From assembly GCA_035347995.1 (NCBI GenBank), contig DAOPQD010000001.1, positions 62,001 to 126,000 on the forward strand: 64,000 bases of DNA, written 5' to 3'. The stretch is from JAAZNO01 sp012798275. GTDB taxonomy: Bacteria > Chloroflexota > Anaerolineae > B4-G1 > SLSP01. The position numbers and the translations under genes are program-made. Below the pieces are notes generated by a model. It saw nothing but the letters and a program-made list of their open reading frames with translations, ran no database searches and was not told the DNA's origin. Below, one piece after another: positions 56,170 to 64,000 of the stretch. Numbering within the stretch: the stretch's first letter is position 1; each line of letters starts with the position of its first letter.

Positions 56170-56937
56170 TCAGCGGAACAAGTCCCGCTCCGGCGGACGT
56201 TGCATCTCGACGGCGCGACCTTCCCCGCGAGGGTAATCAGCGCCTCGAATCAGCACTACCGGCACGCCTTCGGCAGCCTGCCCCATGAGCAGGCCCGCCG
56301 CCGCCGCCAGCTCGTCGGCGCGAGCGACGACGGTGACCCGCAGGATGTAGCCGTAGCGATCCCGCTGCCCGCGCAGGTCGGCGAGGGGCCGCATTCCCGC
56401 CACGCCGATGGCGACGTTGACTGTCCCTTCGCGCCATGCGCGCCCGTGGGTGTCGCTGATGATGATGGCGATGTCCGTCCCGGTGGCAGCGCTTAGCGCC
56501 TCGCGGATGTGGCGCGCCGAGGCGTCGGGATCGAGGGGCAGCAGCAGCGCCACCTCGCCTGCCGCGTCTTTGACGTTGGAGCGATCCACGCCCGCATTGG
56601 CGCAGATCCAGCCGTGATGGGTTTCCATGATGAGGACGCCGCCGCGTTGGCGGATCACGCCGCGCGACTCCTGGAGGATCACCTCCGTGAGGCGCGGATC
56701 TTTGCCCGTGGCTTCGGCGAGCGCCAGGGCCGTCTCCGTGGGCGTGACGGCGTCCAGCGGTACCGCGCGTCCCTCCGCTTTGGAGACGATTTTTTGCGTG
56801 ATGACCAGGACATCGCCATCTTGCAGGCGCAGGCCAGCGCGTTCCAGCGCCGCCAGGATCACGGCCGCGAGGTCGTTTCCTGGCGCGATGTCAGGAATTC
56901 CCGGCAGAGCGATGAGGCTGAGGTGTGCTGCAGTCAT
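56170..56937 (-). CDS. cofE: Coenzyme F420-0:L-glutamate ligase
   Basis: A 255-residue CofE. GDVLVITQKIVSKAEGR (near 41-57) is the nucleotide-binding opening; THHGWICANAGVDRSNV (near 105-121) holds metal- and substrate-binding residues; ISDTHGRAWREG (near 160-171) binds the second metal. It adds gamma-linked glutamates to F420-0 with GTP. Other F420 biosynthesis genes (cofC, cofD, cofG/H) are not in the window. It lies 63 bases downstream of npdG in the same operon. Confidence 0.93.
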   Translation of the reverse strand: MTAAHLSLIALPGIPDIAPGNDLAAVILAALERAGLRLQDGDVLVITQKIVSKAEGRAVPLDAVTPTETALALAEATGKDPRLTEVILQESRGVIRQRGGVLIMETHHGWICANAGVDRSNVKDAAGEVALLLPLDPDASARHIREALSAATGTDIAIIISDTHGRAWREGTVNVAIGVAGMRPLADLRGQRDRYGYILRVTVVARADELAAAAGLLMGQAAEGVPVVLIRGADYPRGEGRAVEMQRPPERDLFR

Positions 56938-57000
56938 AGGGTTGTCAGGTCGAAAGCGGCCGCAGAATTTTTACCGCGCATTCTCAGCGGTGAAAACGGA

Positions 57001-57669
57001 TCACTCCGGCAGCCCCGTGATGCGAATGCCCGCACCGGGGACCTTGTAGCGAATGTTAATCCCGATGAGCACTGAGGTCAACCCCTCGACGACTTTGGCG
57101 TTGACGAGAGGCCCGGCATCAATGCCACGGGTGCCCAGATCCTCCGCCAGCCCGATGGCGACAGCTTTGGCCTCTTTGCTGTCGCCGCAGACCAGCACAT
57201 CGCAATTCAGCGGCTGTTCGGGATCTTCCAGATTGTGCGCTCCGACGTTCTGGAATGCCGCCACCACCTGGACCCCCGGACCGAGCAGCGCCTGCGCCTG
57301 CTCGCACGCGGACCCTTCCGGCGGGATGTAGACGCGGGCGACCTTGGGCGGTTGCATCGCTACGGTCACGTTGATGAGCACTTTGCCCTGGAGGACGTCC
57401 TGCAAGCTTTCCAGCAGGGGATTTTGGGCGGCGTAAGGCACGGTCAGTGCGGCGACGTCACAGGCGCGGGCGGCGTCTTCGTTGGTCATGCCGACGACCA
57501 ACGCCGCTCCCAGCCGTGCGTTGATCTCGGCGGCGACGCGCTCCCCCTTCTCTGCCTGTCGCGAGCCGATGATGACCTTGTGCCCGGCTTTGGCCCAGCG
57601 CAGCGCCAGGCCGGGGCCTTCATTGCCGGTTCCGCCCAGAATGGCAAGGGTGTAACGTGGATTGGACAT
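57001..57669 (-). CDS. npdG: NADPH-dependent F420 reductase
   Basis: A 222-residue Rossmann protein. The dinucleotide loop ILGGTGNEGPGLALRW (9-24), NADP-selecting GSRQAEKG (near 35-42) and the F420-binding region VVAAFQNVGAHNLED (near 137-151) match F420:NADP oxidoreductases. It moves hydride between NADPH and F420, linking F420-dependent enzymes to central redox. GAGGAG precedes the start. It follows the second importer permease by 26 bases, so cofactor supply and transport are co-expressed. Confidence 0.9.
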   Translation of the reverse strand: MSNPRYTLAILGGTGNEGPGLALRWAKAGHKVIIGSRQAEKGERVAAEINARLGAALVVGMTNEDAARACDVAALTVPYAAQNPLLESLQDVLQGKVLINVTVAMQPPKVARVYIPPEGSACEQAQALLGPGVQVVAAFQNVGAHNLEDPEQPLNCDVLVCGDSKEAKAVAIGLAEDLGTRGIDAGPLVNAKVVEGLTSVLIGINIRYKVPGAGIRITGLPE

Positions 57670-57695
57670 GAAGGGTGTCTCCTCAACTGCTTTTT

Positions 57696-58673
57696 CTAAT
57701 CCCGTTGAAACGGCTTCCCCAGCGCTGCCGGCCCACGTCCCCGGATGAGGCGCTCCAGGCGCCGCTGCGTTCCGGGCGAGAACAGCTCCAGGAACCGATC
57801 GGTCAACCCGCTGCTGGTCAGCGCCAGGAACAGGATCATCAGCGCGAAGGGCGCGGTGGCGAAGATTTGCGTGGGCACGTTGACGAACGCCGGGTTGCGC
57901 TGCAGCGCGCTGCCGAGCGCGCGCAATGCCCCGAAGAGATAGGCGCCTCCCGCTACCTTCCACGGATCCCAGCCGCCGAAGATGACAATCGCCAGCGCGA
58001 TCCAACCGTTGCCGGTTGTGTGATTGTGGCTCCAGCCGAGCTTGACCACGAGGGAGTAGGTGGCTCCCCCGATTCCTACCAGGGCGCCGCCGAGCAGAGT
58101 GTAGGCGTAGCGCACGCCAAAGACATTGACTCCCCGCGCGAAGGCGGATTCGGGCCGCTCGCCCACGCCGCGCATCCGCAGGCCGGGCTGCGTCTTGGCC
58201 ATCCACCACCACGCCGCCAGGATCACGGCAAAACTGCCGTAGATCGCCAGATTGTGGTTGAAGAAGATGTCCCCCACGATGGGGAGGCGGTTGAGCAGGG
58301 GGAAGGGCTGCTGCTGCAGGTAGGGGCCGGCGAGATTGACGTAGGGATTTCCCAGGAAGGAGCTGAGATCTGCCGCGAGGAGGGTGAGCACGAAACCCAC
58401 GGCGACCTGTTCCTGCTCCAACTCGATGCTGGCCAGGGCGACGATGCCGGCGATCAGGGCGCCGATCAGCGCCGCGCACAGGAAGCCCAGGAGCACGCTG
58501 CCGGTGTTGTACGCCACCGCAAAGGAGGCCATGGCCGTGAGCAGAATCGTGCCATCGAGTGAGAGATTGATCACGCCCGCTTTTTCGGTGAGAGTCTCGC
58601 CGATGCTGGCATAAATGATGGGCGCGGCGTTGGCGACGATGGAAGCCAGGGTGCTGATGATGAAGGGGTCCAT
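57696..58673 (-). CDS. ABC transporter permease of the BMP (nucleoside-type) family, subunit 2
   Basis: A 325-residue inner membrane permease with about eight segments. The N-terminal ASIGETLTEKAGVINLSLDG and the middle MAKTQPGLRMRGVGERPESAFARGV coupling loop are hallmark sequences of the nucleoside/YufQ-type permeases. It forms the channel with the permease from the gene six bases upstream, with the double ATPase and the BMP lipoprotein. Confidence 0.92.
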   Translation of the reverse strand: MDPFIISTLASIVANAAPIIYASIGETLTEKAGVINLSLDGTILLTAMASFAVAYNTGSVLLGFLCAALIGALIAGIVALASIELEQEQVAVGFVLTLLAADLSSFLGNPYVNLAGPYLQQQPFPLLNRLPIVGDIFFNHNLAIYGSFAVILAAWWWMAKTQPGLRMRGVGERPESAFARGVNVFGVRYAYTLLGGALVGIGGATYSLVVKLGWSHNHTTGNGWIALAIVIFGGWDPWKVAGGAYLFGALRALGSALQRNPAFVNVPTQIFATAPFALMILFLALTSSGLTDRFLELFSPGTQRRLERLIRGRGPAALGKPFQRD

Positions 58674-58679
58674 GCGACC

Positions 58680-59741
58680 TCAACTCCCTTCTGAGGTGGA
58701 GGGGGGCCTGGCGCCGCCCAGACGCTTGCGCAGGCCAGCTCCCAGCAGCACAAACAACACGACGGTGCCTTCGATCACGCCCCCCAGCGAGGCGTCGAGC
58801 TGTAAATTCAACTCCAGGCGCGGGCTGCCTACGCCAATCGCGGCGAAAAAGATCGCCACGGCCGGGATGAGTTCCGGGCGATAGTTGGCCAGGATGACGA
58901 CCAGCATGCCCGTGTAGCCCAGGCCTCCAGAGATGCGCGGGATCAGCCGGTGATAGACCGCGGTCGCTTGCAGCGCGCCTGCCAGTCCCGCCAGCGCCCC
59001 ACAAATGGCGAAGGCGACGAGGGTGTGCCGCTGGGTCGGTATCCCCTGCAGGAAGGCGGCGCGCAAGTTTTTGCCCATCGCGCGGAGTTCCAACCCGAAG
59101 CGGGTACCCTTCAGCAAAAAATAGGCCGCGAGCACGGCAATGAGCGCCAGCACGACAGACAGCGGCGCGAGGCGGGTGTTCCCCAGGCGCGGAACCCAGG
59201 CGGCTTCGGGAAAGGGCACGGTGCCGGACATCGTCGCACCGCGTTCCGGCTTCCAGGGGTTGAAGATCAGCCAGATGATGAGCGCCGTGGCGATAAAATT
59301 GAGTCCCAGTCCGGCGAAAATCTCGTGGACGCGTGCGTAGACTTTGAGGCTGCCGGTGAGCAGGCCCCACAGCGCGCCCCCTGCCAGGCCTGCCAGCACG
59401 ATGAGTCCCAGCAGCACGGGCTGCGGCAACGTCACGTTGCGGGCGACCCACGTGGCGCAAATCGCTCCCAGGATCATCTGCCCTTCCGCGCCGATGTTCC
59501 ACAGCCCGGCGGCGAAGGTGAGGCTCATGCCCGCGCCGATCAGCGCCAGCGGCGTCCAGGCCATGGCGACATCGGCCCATTTTTGCGGGCTTTCAAACGC
59601 GCCCTGGAGAATCTCGACGAAGGCTCGCAGCGGCGGCGCGCCTACCGCCAGCATGAGCAACGTGGTGAAGAGCAAGGCGGCCAGGATAGGCGCGACATTC
59701 CAGAATAACGCTGATTGCCAGAATTTTCGTTCAGGTTTCAT
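58680..59741 (-). CDS. ABC transporter permease of the BMP (nucleoside-type) family, subunit 1
   Basis: A 353-residue permease of the YufP type with about nine segments; LTFAAGLWNIGAEGQMILGA near 77 and the ELRAMGKNLRAAFLQGIPTQRH coupling loop near 227-247 identify the family. It overlaps the ATPase gene by 11 bases. It pairs with the downstream permease. Confidence 0.92.
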   Translation of the reverse strand: MKPERKFWQSALFWNVAPILAALLFTTLLMLAVGAPPLRAFVEILQGAFESPQKWADVAMAWTPLALIGAGMSLTFAAGLWNIGAEGQMILGAICATWVARNVTLPQPVLLGLIVLAGLAGGALWGLLTGSLKVYARVHEIFAGLGLNFIATALIIWLIFNPWKPERGATMSGTVPFPEAAWVPRLGNTRLAPLSVVLALIAVLAAYFLLKGTRFGLELRAMGKNLRAAFLQGIPTQRHTLVAFAICGALAGLAGALQATAVYHRLIPRISGGLGYTGMLVVILANYRPELIPAVAIFFAAIGVGSPRLELNLQLDASLGGVIEGTVVLFVLLGAGLRKRLGGARPPSTSEGS

Positions 59742-61218
59742 GCGCCTCCGAGGGGGTGGGGCGCTTTCCCCCGACTAAATAGCCCAGCGACTCCACGGTG
59801 ACTTCGGGAGTGGGCAACGGCGGCAGCATCTCCCCGTTGAAGAAAACGACCACGCGGTCGCTGTACGTGAGGATCTCGTCCAGGTCGGCGGAGGTGAAGA
59901 GGATGGCGGCGCCGCTGTTGCGCCGTTTGAGTAGCTGCTCCCACACCCAGCGGGTGGATTCCATGTCCAGCCCGCGGGTAGGATGCTCCAGAATCAGCAC
60001 CCGCAGATCGGGCGGTTGGAGCGCCAGCAGCAGGCGCTGTTGGTTGCCGCCGGAGAGCGCCTCTACCGGCGTCTCGGGCGTGCCTTTGATGTTGAAGAAG
60101 GCGATTTGCTCGCGGGTGTAAGCGGCATTGGCCTCCCAGTCTATGAAGAAGGGGGTGCTGCGGCGTAAGGGAAAGTGTTCGGCGAGGCTCAGCCCGCGCA
60201 CCAGCCCCTCAGCGAGGCGATCGGCGGGCAACAGGCTGATGCCGCGCGCCATGAACTCGCGGTAGCTCCGGTTCACCAGCTCTTCACCGGCGAGGCGGAT
60301 GCTGCCCGTCTTGGGGCGCAACAGGCCCGCCAGCGCCCGCAAGTACAGCGATTGTCCGCTCCCTTCCATACCGGCGAAGCCGATGACCTCACCCGCTCGC
60401 ACTTCCAGATCGCCGCCGGTCACGGTCAGGCGATAGCCGGGGATGGTGAGCCCCCGCGCTGCGAGGAGCGTTTCGCCCAGCGGCACGGCGGTCTTATCCG
60501 GGAGGGCGAGGCTTTGTCCGAACATTAGCCGCACCAATGTCTCAAGCGGGACGGGCATCTTTTCGTGGCCGGTGACCTGGCCCAGGCGCAGGACGGTCAC
60601 CTCGTCGCACAGGGCTTCGACCTCTTCCAGTTTGTGGGAGACGAAGACGATGCTTTTGCCCTCTGCCTTTGCCAGCCGGCGCAAGGTGGCAAAGAGTTGC
60701 ACCTTTTGCGGCGCGGAGATGCCCGTCGTAGGCTCATCGAGGATGAGGACTTCAGCGCCCAGCGCCAGCAGGCGGAGGATCTCCAGCTGCTGGCGTTCGC
60801 CGACGGTCATCCGTTCGACCGGCGCCTCGGGATCGAGGGGAAAGTCGAAGCGCTGCGCCAGGCTCAGCAGCTGTTGGCGCGCCTCACGGCGTTTGGGGAT
60901 CAGGCGGTTGTCGAAGCCCAGGAGGAAATTCTCCAGCGCCGTGATGGGCGGGAAGTCGAGCGGATCCTGGTGCAACATGCCGATGCCGGCGGCGATCGCC
61001 TCGGCAGGCGAGGCGAAATTGACCGGGTGCCCGTCAACGCGAATTTCTCCGGCGTCTTTGGCTTGATAGCCGGAGAGGATTTTCATCAGCGTGGTCTTGC
61101 CCGCGCCGTTTTCGCCCAGCAAGCCGTGGATGCCGCCCGGCTCCAGGGTTAACGAGATGCCGTCGTTAGCGCGGACGGGACCAAAGGCCTTGTGGATGTT
61201 TTCCAGTGCGATGCGCAT
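59731..61218 (-). CDS. Double-domain ABC transporter ATPase (BMP/nucleoside type)
   Basis: A 495-residue protein with two ATPase halves. The first is canonical: GENGAGKTT Walker A (near 36), MTVGERQQ signature, LILDEPTTG Walker B. The second is degenerate as usual for the class: GFAGMEGSGQ in place of Walker A, LSGGNQQR signature and LILEHPTRGLD. It powers import with the two permeases. It begins 78 bases after the BMP lipoprotein gene, the gap carrying a hairpin. Confidence 0.92.
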   Translation of the reverse strand: MRIALENIHKAFGPVRANDGISLTLEPGGIHGLLGENGAGKTTLMKILSGYQAKDAGEIRVDGHPVNFASPAEAIAAGIGMLHQDPLDFPPITALENFLLGFDNRLIPKRREARQQLLSLAQRFDFPLDPEAPVERMTVGERQQLEILRLLALGAEVLILDEPTTGISAPQKVQLFATLRRLAKAEGKSIVFVSHKLEEVEALCDEVTVLRLGQVTGHEKMPVPLETLVRLMFGQSLALPDKTAVPLGETLLAARGLTIPGYRLTVTGGDLEVRAGEVIGFAGMEGSGQSLYLRALAGLLRPKTGSIRLAGEELVNRSYREFMARGISLLPADRLAEGLVRGLSLAEHFPLRRSTPFFIDWEANAAYTREQIAFFNIKGTPETPVEALSGGNQQRLLLALQPPDLRVLILEHPTRGLDMESTRWVWEQLLKRRNSGAAILFTSADLDEILTYSDRVVVFFNGEMLPPLPTPEVTVESLGYLVGGKRPTPSEAHET

Positions 61219-61236
61219 GGTGTCTGGCTCGTTGGG

Positions 61237-61279
61237 AAGGCACAGGGACGCCCGGCGGCTGCCGGCGTCTCTGTGCCTT
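61237..61279 (-). terminator. Attenuator-like hairpin between lipoprotein and ATPase genes
   Basis: AAGGCACAG and GACGCC (61237-61252) pair with GGCGTC and CTGTGCCTT (61264-61279). Such hairpins after a binding-protein gene commonly lower expression of the downstream transporter subunits relative to the binding protein. Confidence 0.65.
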
Positions 61280-61296
61280 TCAGGGTGATGGGCGAC

Positions 61297-62487
61297 TTAC
61301 TTGCTGGGACCGACGATCCCTTCGAGGAGCTGCGGTGAATTCCAGATCGCCTCTTCGGTAGCGACTTCGCCTGCCGCGAGCCACGGGGTGCCGTCCTGCC
61401 AGTTCAGTGGACCGACGAAGAGGCCGCCCCAGCCTTTTTGGGCCAGATAGCCGATGTAGTCATCCACTTTGGCTTTCCATTCCGCCGTGGTCGCCGGGCC
61501 GTACACATAGCCGGCCGCGGACGTGTCGCGGTTGTTGATGTCCTTCCAGTCGGGGGGCGCCCAGGTCCAGTGTTTCTTCCAGGTGCCATCGCGCACCTGC
61601 GTGATCATTTGCAGGTAGCCGGGGCCCCAGTTGAAATACGGCACGCCAAGGCAGACCTGAGGCGCGACCTCGCAGGCGTTGCGGTAATCGTAGGGCACGG
61701 CGAACACCCGCTGCCCCTGGTCGGCGCGCTGCTTGGTCACCACGGTCGCTTCGGTCGTGTCAATGCCCGACATGATCACATCCACGCCGGCGTTGAAGAG
61801 GTCGTTGGCTGCCTCGGTGGGATCGAGCGTGACGCCGGGAATGTTGAACCAGAAGCCGATCCAGGTGACGGTGAACTTGAGGTCGTTGGGATCCTTGCCA
61901 CGATAGTTCGCGTAGCAATAGCGCGCACCGAGATAGGCCGCATTGACCAGCCGTCGCGTCTCATTGTTAATCAGGGGACCAAGGTAGCCGATGTGACCGG
62001 TCTCGGTGGCCATGGCGGCATTGCAGCCGGCGATGGCCTTCATGAATTCCGCCTGACCCATGTAGTTGCCCAGGTTCTTGGGGCTGCCCTCGTCGAGGGC
62101 GTGATCGCCGGAAATGTTGATGAAGACCACTTCGGGGTACTTCGCGGCGACGACGTCAGTGTCGTCCTGAAAATCGTCGGAAGTGGTCAGGATGATTTGG
62201 GCCCCTTGCGCGACCATGTCATCCACTTGCTGCTCCAGGGTGGTTTCCGGACGATCTGCCGAATTCATCTTATCCAGGTAGATCATCTTGGCGCCGGGCA
62301 GTTTTTCTTCGACATAGCGCCCGGCCTCATAGTGCGCCTCACTCCAGCCGTGATCGTTGTACGGACCCACGAGAATCACGCCAAAGACGATTTCTTTGGC
62401 TTCCTCGGTCTTGGGGCCGCAAGCGCTGGCGAGCAGCGCTACGATAAAGAGGACTGCCAGGCTCTTCCAAATAGTTTTCTGGGACAT
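61297..62487 (-). CDS. BMP-family substrate-binding lipoprotein
   Basis: A 396-residue lipoprotein with lipobox LLASAC (Cys23). The mature protein has the BMP/PnrA fold: FGVILVGPYNDHGWSEAHYEAG (near 35-56), the EQQVDDMVAQGAQIILTTS lobe and GHIGYLGPLINNETRRLVNAAYLGAR near 165-190. BMP proteins bind purine nucleosides or related heterocycles; the ligand here is unknown. AAGGAGG lies 5 bases before the ATG and a strong promoter upstream. It is the first gene of an eight-gene leftward operon reaching the DHOD-like gene. Confidence 0.92.
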   Translation of the reverse strand: MSQKTIWKSLAVLFIVALLASACGPKTEEAKEIVFGVILVGPYNDHGWSEAHYEAGRYVEEKLPGAKMIYLDKMNSADRPETTLEQQVDDMVAQGAQIILTTSDDFQDDTDVVAAKYPEVVFINISGDHALDEGSPKNLGNYMGQAEFMKAIAGCNAAMATETGHIGYLGPLINNETRRLVNAAYLGARYCYANYRGKDPNDLKFTVTWIGFWFNIPGVTLDPTEAANDLFNAGVDVIMSGIDTTEATVVTKQRADQGQRVFAVPYDYRNACEVAPQVCLGVPYFNWGPGYLQMITQVRDGTWKKHWTWAPPDWKDINNRDTSAAGYVYGPATTAEWKAKVDDYIGYLAQKGWGGLFVGPLNWQDGTPWLAAGEVATEEAIWNSPQLLEGIVGPSK

Positions 62488-62570
62488 AGGACCTCCTTCG
62501 CGTGTATTAAGGGTTGCGGGAAACCGACACTGGCCGGCCGTAGAGCGGGGCTCTCTGGCCTGCTAACCTT

Positions 62571-62599
62571 AGTGTAGCACAACCCCTGAAAACAGGCAA
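62571..62599 (-). promoter_or_regulatory. Promoter of the BMP importer / F420 operon
   Basis: On the minus strand, TTGCCT (62594-62599), a 17-base spacer and TACACT (62571-62576) lie 83 bases before the lipoprotein start. No operator palindrome is evident in the leader. Confidence 0.65.
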
Positions 62600-62655
62600 C
62601 GTGAGCCGTGAGTAGTGAGCAGAGAGCCGTCGTTCGCACGTACGCGCCTTCCTAC
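62600..62655 (+). repeat. Intergenic GTGAGCCGTGAGTAGTGAGC and CGTTCGCACGTACG words (families A and C)
   Basis: The gap between the lipoprotein promoter and the TIGR03936 gene is built of GTGAGC-type units followed by TTCGCACGTACGCG and TACGTTCGG, the same words as in other gaps. Confidence 0.55.
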
Positions 62656-62669
62656 GTTCGGCAGGGCGC

Positions 62670-63422
62670 TCAAGCGGAAGGGTCCGGGGCCGGTTCGGCG
62701 AGCAAAAGTGCCGTGCGAGTGCAGCGACGGGGCGCGTCCGCCAATCCCAGCGCGCTGAGCACTTCATCGGGGCGGCCAGTAGCGCCTGCCCGCGCTTTCA
62801 GGCGCATGTCGAGCGTTACCGTCCAGGGCGCTGCCGCCGGCGCGACGCTGAGAGCTTCGAGGAGCTGCCGCAGGTCGTAGTGTTGATGGCGACGTCGGCC
62901 GCGTTTGGCGCGCAGCACGCTTTCTTCTTCCAGGAGTGCTGCACAGGCCGCTTCCGCCGCTGCGAGTTCCACCTGGCGCAGTAGGACGCGGTAGGTAGCG
63001 GCTGCCAGCTGCTCCGAGAGGGCCGGCGCGTCTTCGGGGACCAGCTCGACGTTCACGAGGCGCATGGCGGGCGGCAGCTGTCCCTCAAGCGCCGCGTTGA
63101 TGGCCGCCGGTTCGAGCGGTTCGGTGAGCCAGAGGTCGAGCCATTCGGCGTCACCGCCGCAGCCAGTAGGGAGCGGCGCGGCGAACTGCATCTTCGGCCG
63201 GGGATTGAATCCCTGGCTGTAGCGCAGCGGCATCCCGGCGCGACGCACAGCGCGTTCCCAGAGCCGTCCCAAATCCAGCACGGAGACGTAAGCCAGCGGC
63301 CCGGCAGTGGCAAACGTCACTCGCACGCGGGTAGAGGGGCCGGGGAGCGGAGGGGCAGGGGAGCAAGGGAGAGAGGGAGAAGGGGAGAGAGGGGAAGCGG
63401 GATTAATTTGTTGGTTACTCAT
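62670..63422 (-). CDS. TIGR03936 / DUF2344 radical-SAM-associated protein with a repeat-encoded N-terminal extension
   Basis: A 250-residue protein. The DUF2344 core begins at about residue 32 (RVRVTFATAGPLAYVSVLD, then FNPRPKMQFAAPLPTG, matching the family FSPGFNPRPKISFA-type motif). The first ~30 residues (SPLSPSPSLPCSPAP) are low-complexity and encoded by the same asymmetric repeat found at 56016-56163. The start codon lies in the AATGGGTAA part of that repeat, with AAGG upstream. The partner gene for the TIGR03960 radical-SAM protein lies directly upstream, as is usual for this pair. The role may be in RNA or protein modification but is not established. Confidence 0.8.
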   Translation of the reverse strand: MSNQQINPASPLSPSPSLPCSPAPPLPGPSTRVRVTFATAGPLAYVSVLDLGRLWERAVRRAGMPLRYSQGFNPRPKMQFAAPLPTGCGGDAEWLDLWLTEPLEPAAINAALEGQLPPAMRLVNVELVPEDAPALSEQLAAATYRVLLRQVELAAAEAACAALLEEESVLRAKRGRRRHQHYDLRQLLEALSVAPAAAPWTVTLDMRLKARAGATGRPDEVLSALGLADAPRRCTRTALLLAEPAPDPSA

Positions 63423-63446
63423 TACGCCTTACCCATTACTTATTTC
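63335..63446 (-). repeat. Families D and E repeat forming the 5' end of the TIGR03936 gene
   Basis: On the minus strand: AGTAATGGGTAAGGCGTAAT, then AATGAGTAACC, then a C/T tract CTCTCTCCCTTGCTCCCCTG, the same order as at 56016-56163 on the plus strand. Confidence 0.75.
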
Positions 63447-63448
63447 TG

Positions 63449-64000
63449 CTATTGTGGACATTGCCATTCGGGACTGCGCAGCTGCGGGTAGTGCTGCAGG
63501 ATGCCGCAGGCGTGACAGGTCTCGCGGCAGTCGCTCAGGAATTCGCCTGCCCGGCTGCGACGCGCGTCTTGTAGCAGAAAACGCTTTTCCACCCCGCTGA
63601 GCAGGTGATCCCATGGAAAGACCTCGTCCTCGGTGCGCGGGCGGTACAGGAAATACTCGCGCAGCGCGGCGACCGAGCCGAAAAGCGCTGGCGCTATCTC
63701 GGCGAGGGCCTGTTCCCAGGCGTCGAGGTTCCACCATTCATCCCAGGCGTCGAAGCGGGCCCCCAGCTGCCAGGCGCGTTCGATGAGGGCGTTGAGCCGC
63801 CGGTCGCCCCGCGTGAGCAGCGCTTCGATACTGGTGGCGGCGTATTTGTTCCACGAGACTTTGAGGCCCCGTCCGCGCAGGTGCTGAAACAGCAGCGCTT
63901 GCCGGCGCGCGATGGTCTCCGCATCCGCAAGAGCTTCCCATTGAAAGGCGGTCTGCGGTTTGGGAACGAACGTGCTGACGCTCACGTGGATTTCGGTCTT
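63449..64000 (-). CDS. TIGR03960-type B12-binding radical-SAM protein, C-terminal part (truncated by window edge)
   Basis: 184 codons visible, open to the right edge; the frame continues upstream (KTEIHVSVSTFVPKP at its edge), so the start is outside the window. The visible part is the C-terminus of the radical-SAM module and its tail: VPKPQTAFQWEALAD, then the helical LLFQHLRGRGLKVSWN and WEQALAEIAPAL, and a final CRETCHACGI-type Cys cluster near the end. That tail and the next gene (TIGR03936) together identify the pair. The SAM-binding CxxxCxxC motif itself lies outside the window. Confidence 0.78.
   Translation of the reverse strand, partial: KTEIHVSVSTFVPKPQTAFQWEALADAETIARRQALLFQHLRGRGLKVSWNKYAATSIEALLTRGDRRLNALIERAWQLGARFDAWDEWWNLDAWEQALAEIAPALFGSVAALREYFLYRPRTEDEVFPWDHLLSGVEKRFLLQDARRSRAGEFLSDCRETCHACGILQHYPQLRSPEWQCPQ

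Noticed and set aside
57001..59580. 859-codon minus-strand frame joining a permease region to npdG
   Set aside because: The upstream two-thirds is an out-of-frame reading of the two permease genes; npdG has its own ATG at 57669 with GAGGAG.

Overview
The window is high-GC bacterial chromosomal DNA. The gene set suggests a member of the Chloroflexota, probably Anaerolineae-like: large membrane glycosyltransferases of the GT39/ArnT type, a tungsten-type aldehyde ferredoxin oxidoreductase with ferredoxin partners, F420 enzymes (CofE, NpdG and a luciferase-like oxidoreductase), a B12-dependent MetH, and the TIGR03960/TIGR03936 radical-SAM pair. The taxonomic call is an inference from content; no rRNA or tRNA gene was seen. 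There are no phage, transposase or CRISPR genes.

Layout. 1-4.7 kb: the 3' end of a double-receiver signalling protein, a 7Fe-type ferredoxin, a PHP-domain phosphoesterase, an alkaline-phosphatase-superfamily enzyme and a DUF456 membrane protein. 4.8-7.8 kb: a leftward operon of polyferredoxin, aldehyde ferredoxin oxidoreductase and a MoaD/ThiS-like carrier. 7.9-17.1 kb: a GT39-type transferase, a LysM protein, a DksA-like/lspA/rluA operon, a nitrilase-family protein lacking its catalytic Cys, a GNAT-like protein, clpB and a small membrane protein. 17.3-26.6 kb: a leftward cluster of hydrolase, three giant GT39-like proteins and a secreted-protein gene broken by one TAG. 26.7-33.7 kb: secD-secF and a 1,491-residue BatA/triple-VWA fusion. 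34-36.8 kb: three tandem RpiR-type regulators.

37-46.2 kb: a lipoprotein, then a leftward run comprising a DprA-like remnant, dtd, acpS, two M16 peptidase subunits, a UDP-sugar dehydrogenase and an ECF transporter energising module (EcfT and a fused double EcfA). 46.4-53.7 kb, rightward: the ECF S component, coaX, metH, ppk2 and a zinc-ribbon protein. 53.8-62.5 kb, leftward: a BMP-type ABC importer continuing into npdG, cofE, an F420-type LLM oxidoreductase and a dihydroorotate-dehydrogenase-like iron-sulfur flavoprotein. 62.7-64 kb: the radical-SAM pair, truncated by the window edge.

Two global features stand out. First, many intergenic gaps are built of short, partly tandem repeat families. 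One is a ~107-bp palindrome-bearing element, present as two near-identical full copies plus fragments, whose end supplies a Shine-Dalgarno sequence. Another is a purine/pyrimidine-asymmetric repeat that has entered the coding sequence of metH and of the TIGR03936 gene. Second, several genes have a good -35/-10 promoter whose -10 box lies only 7-10 bases before the ATG, with no strong ribosome binding site, which predicts leaderless or nearly leaderless mRNAs. All functions are read from sequence motifs; no database search was possible.
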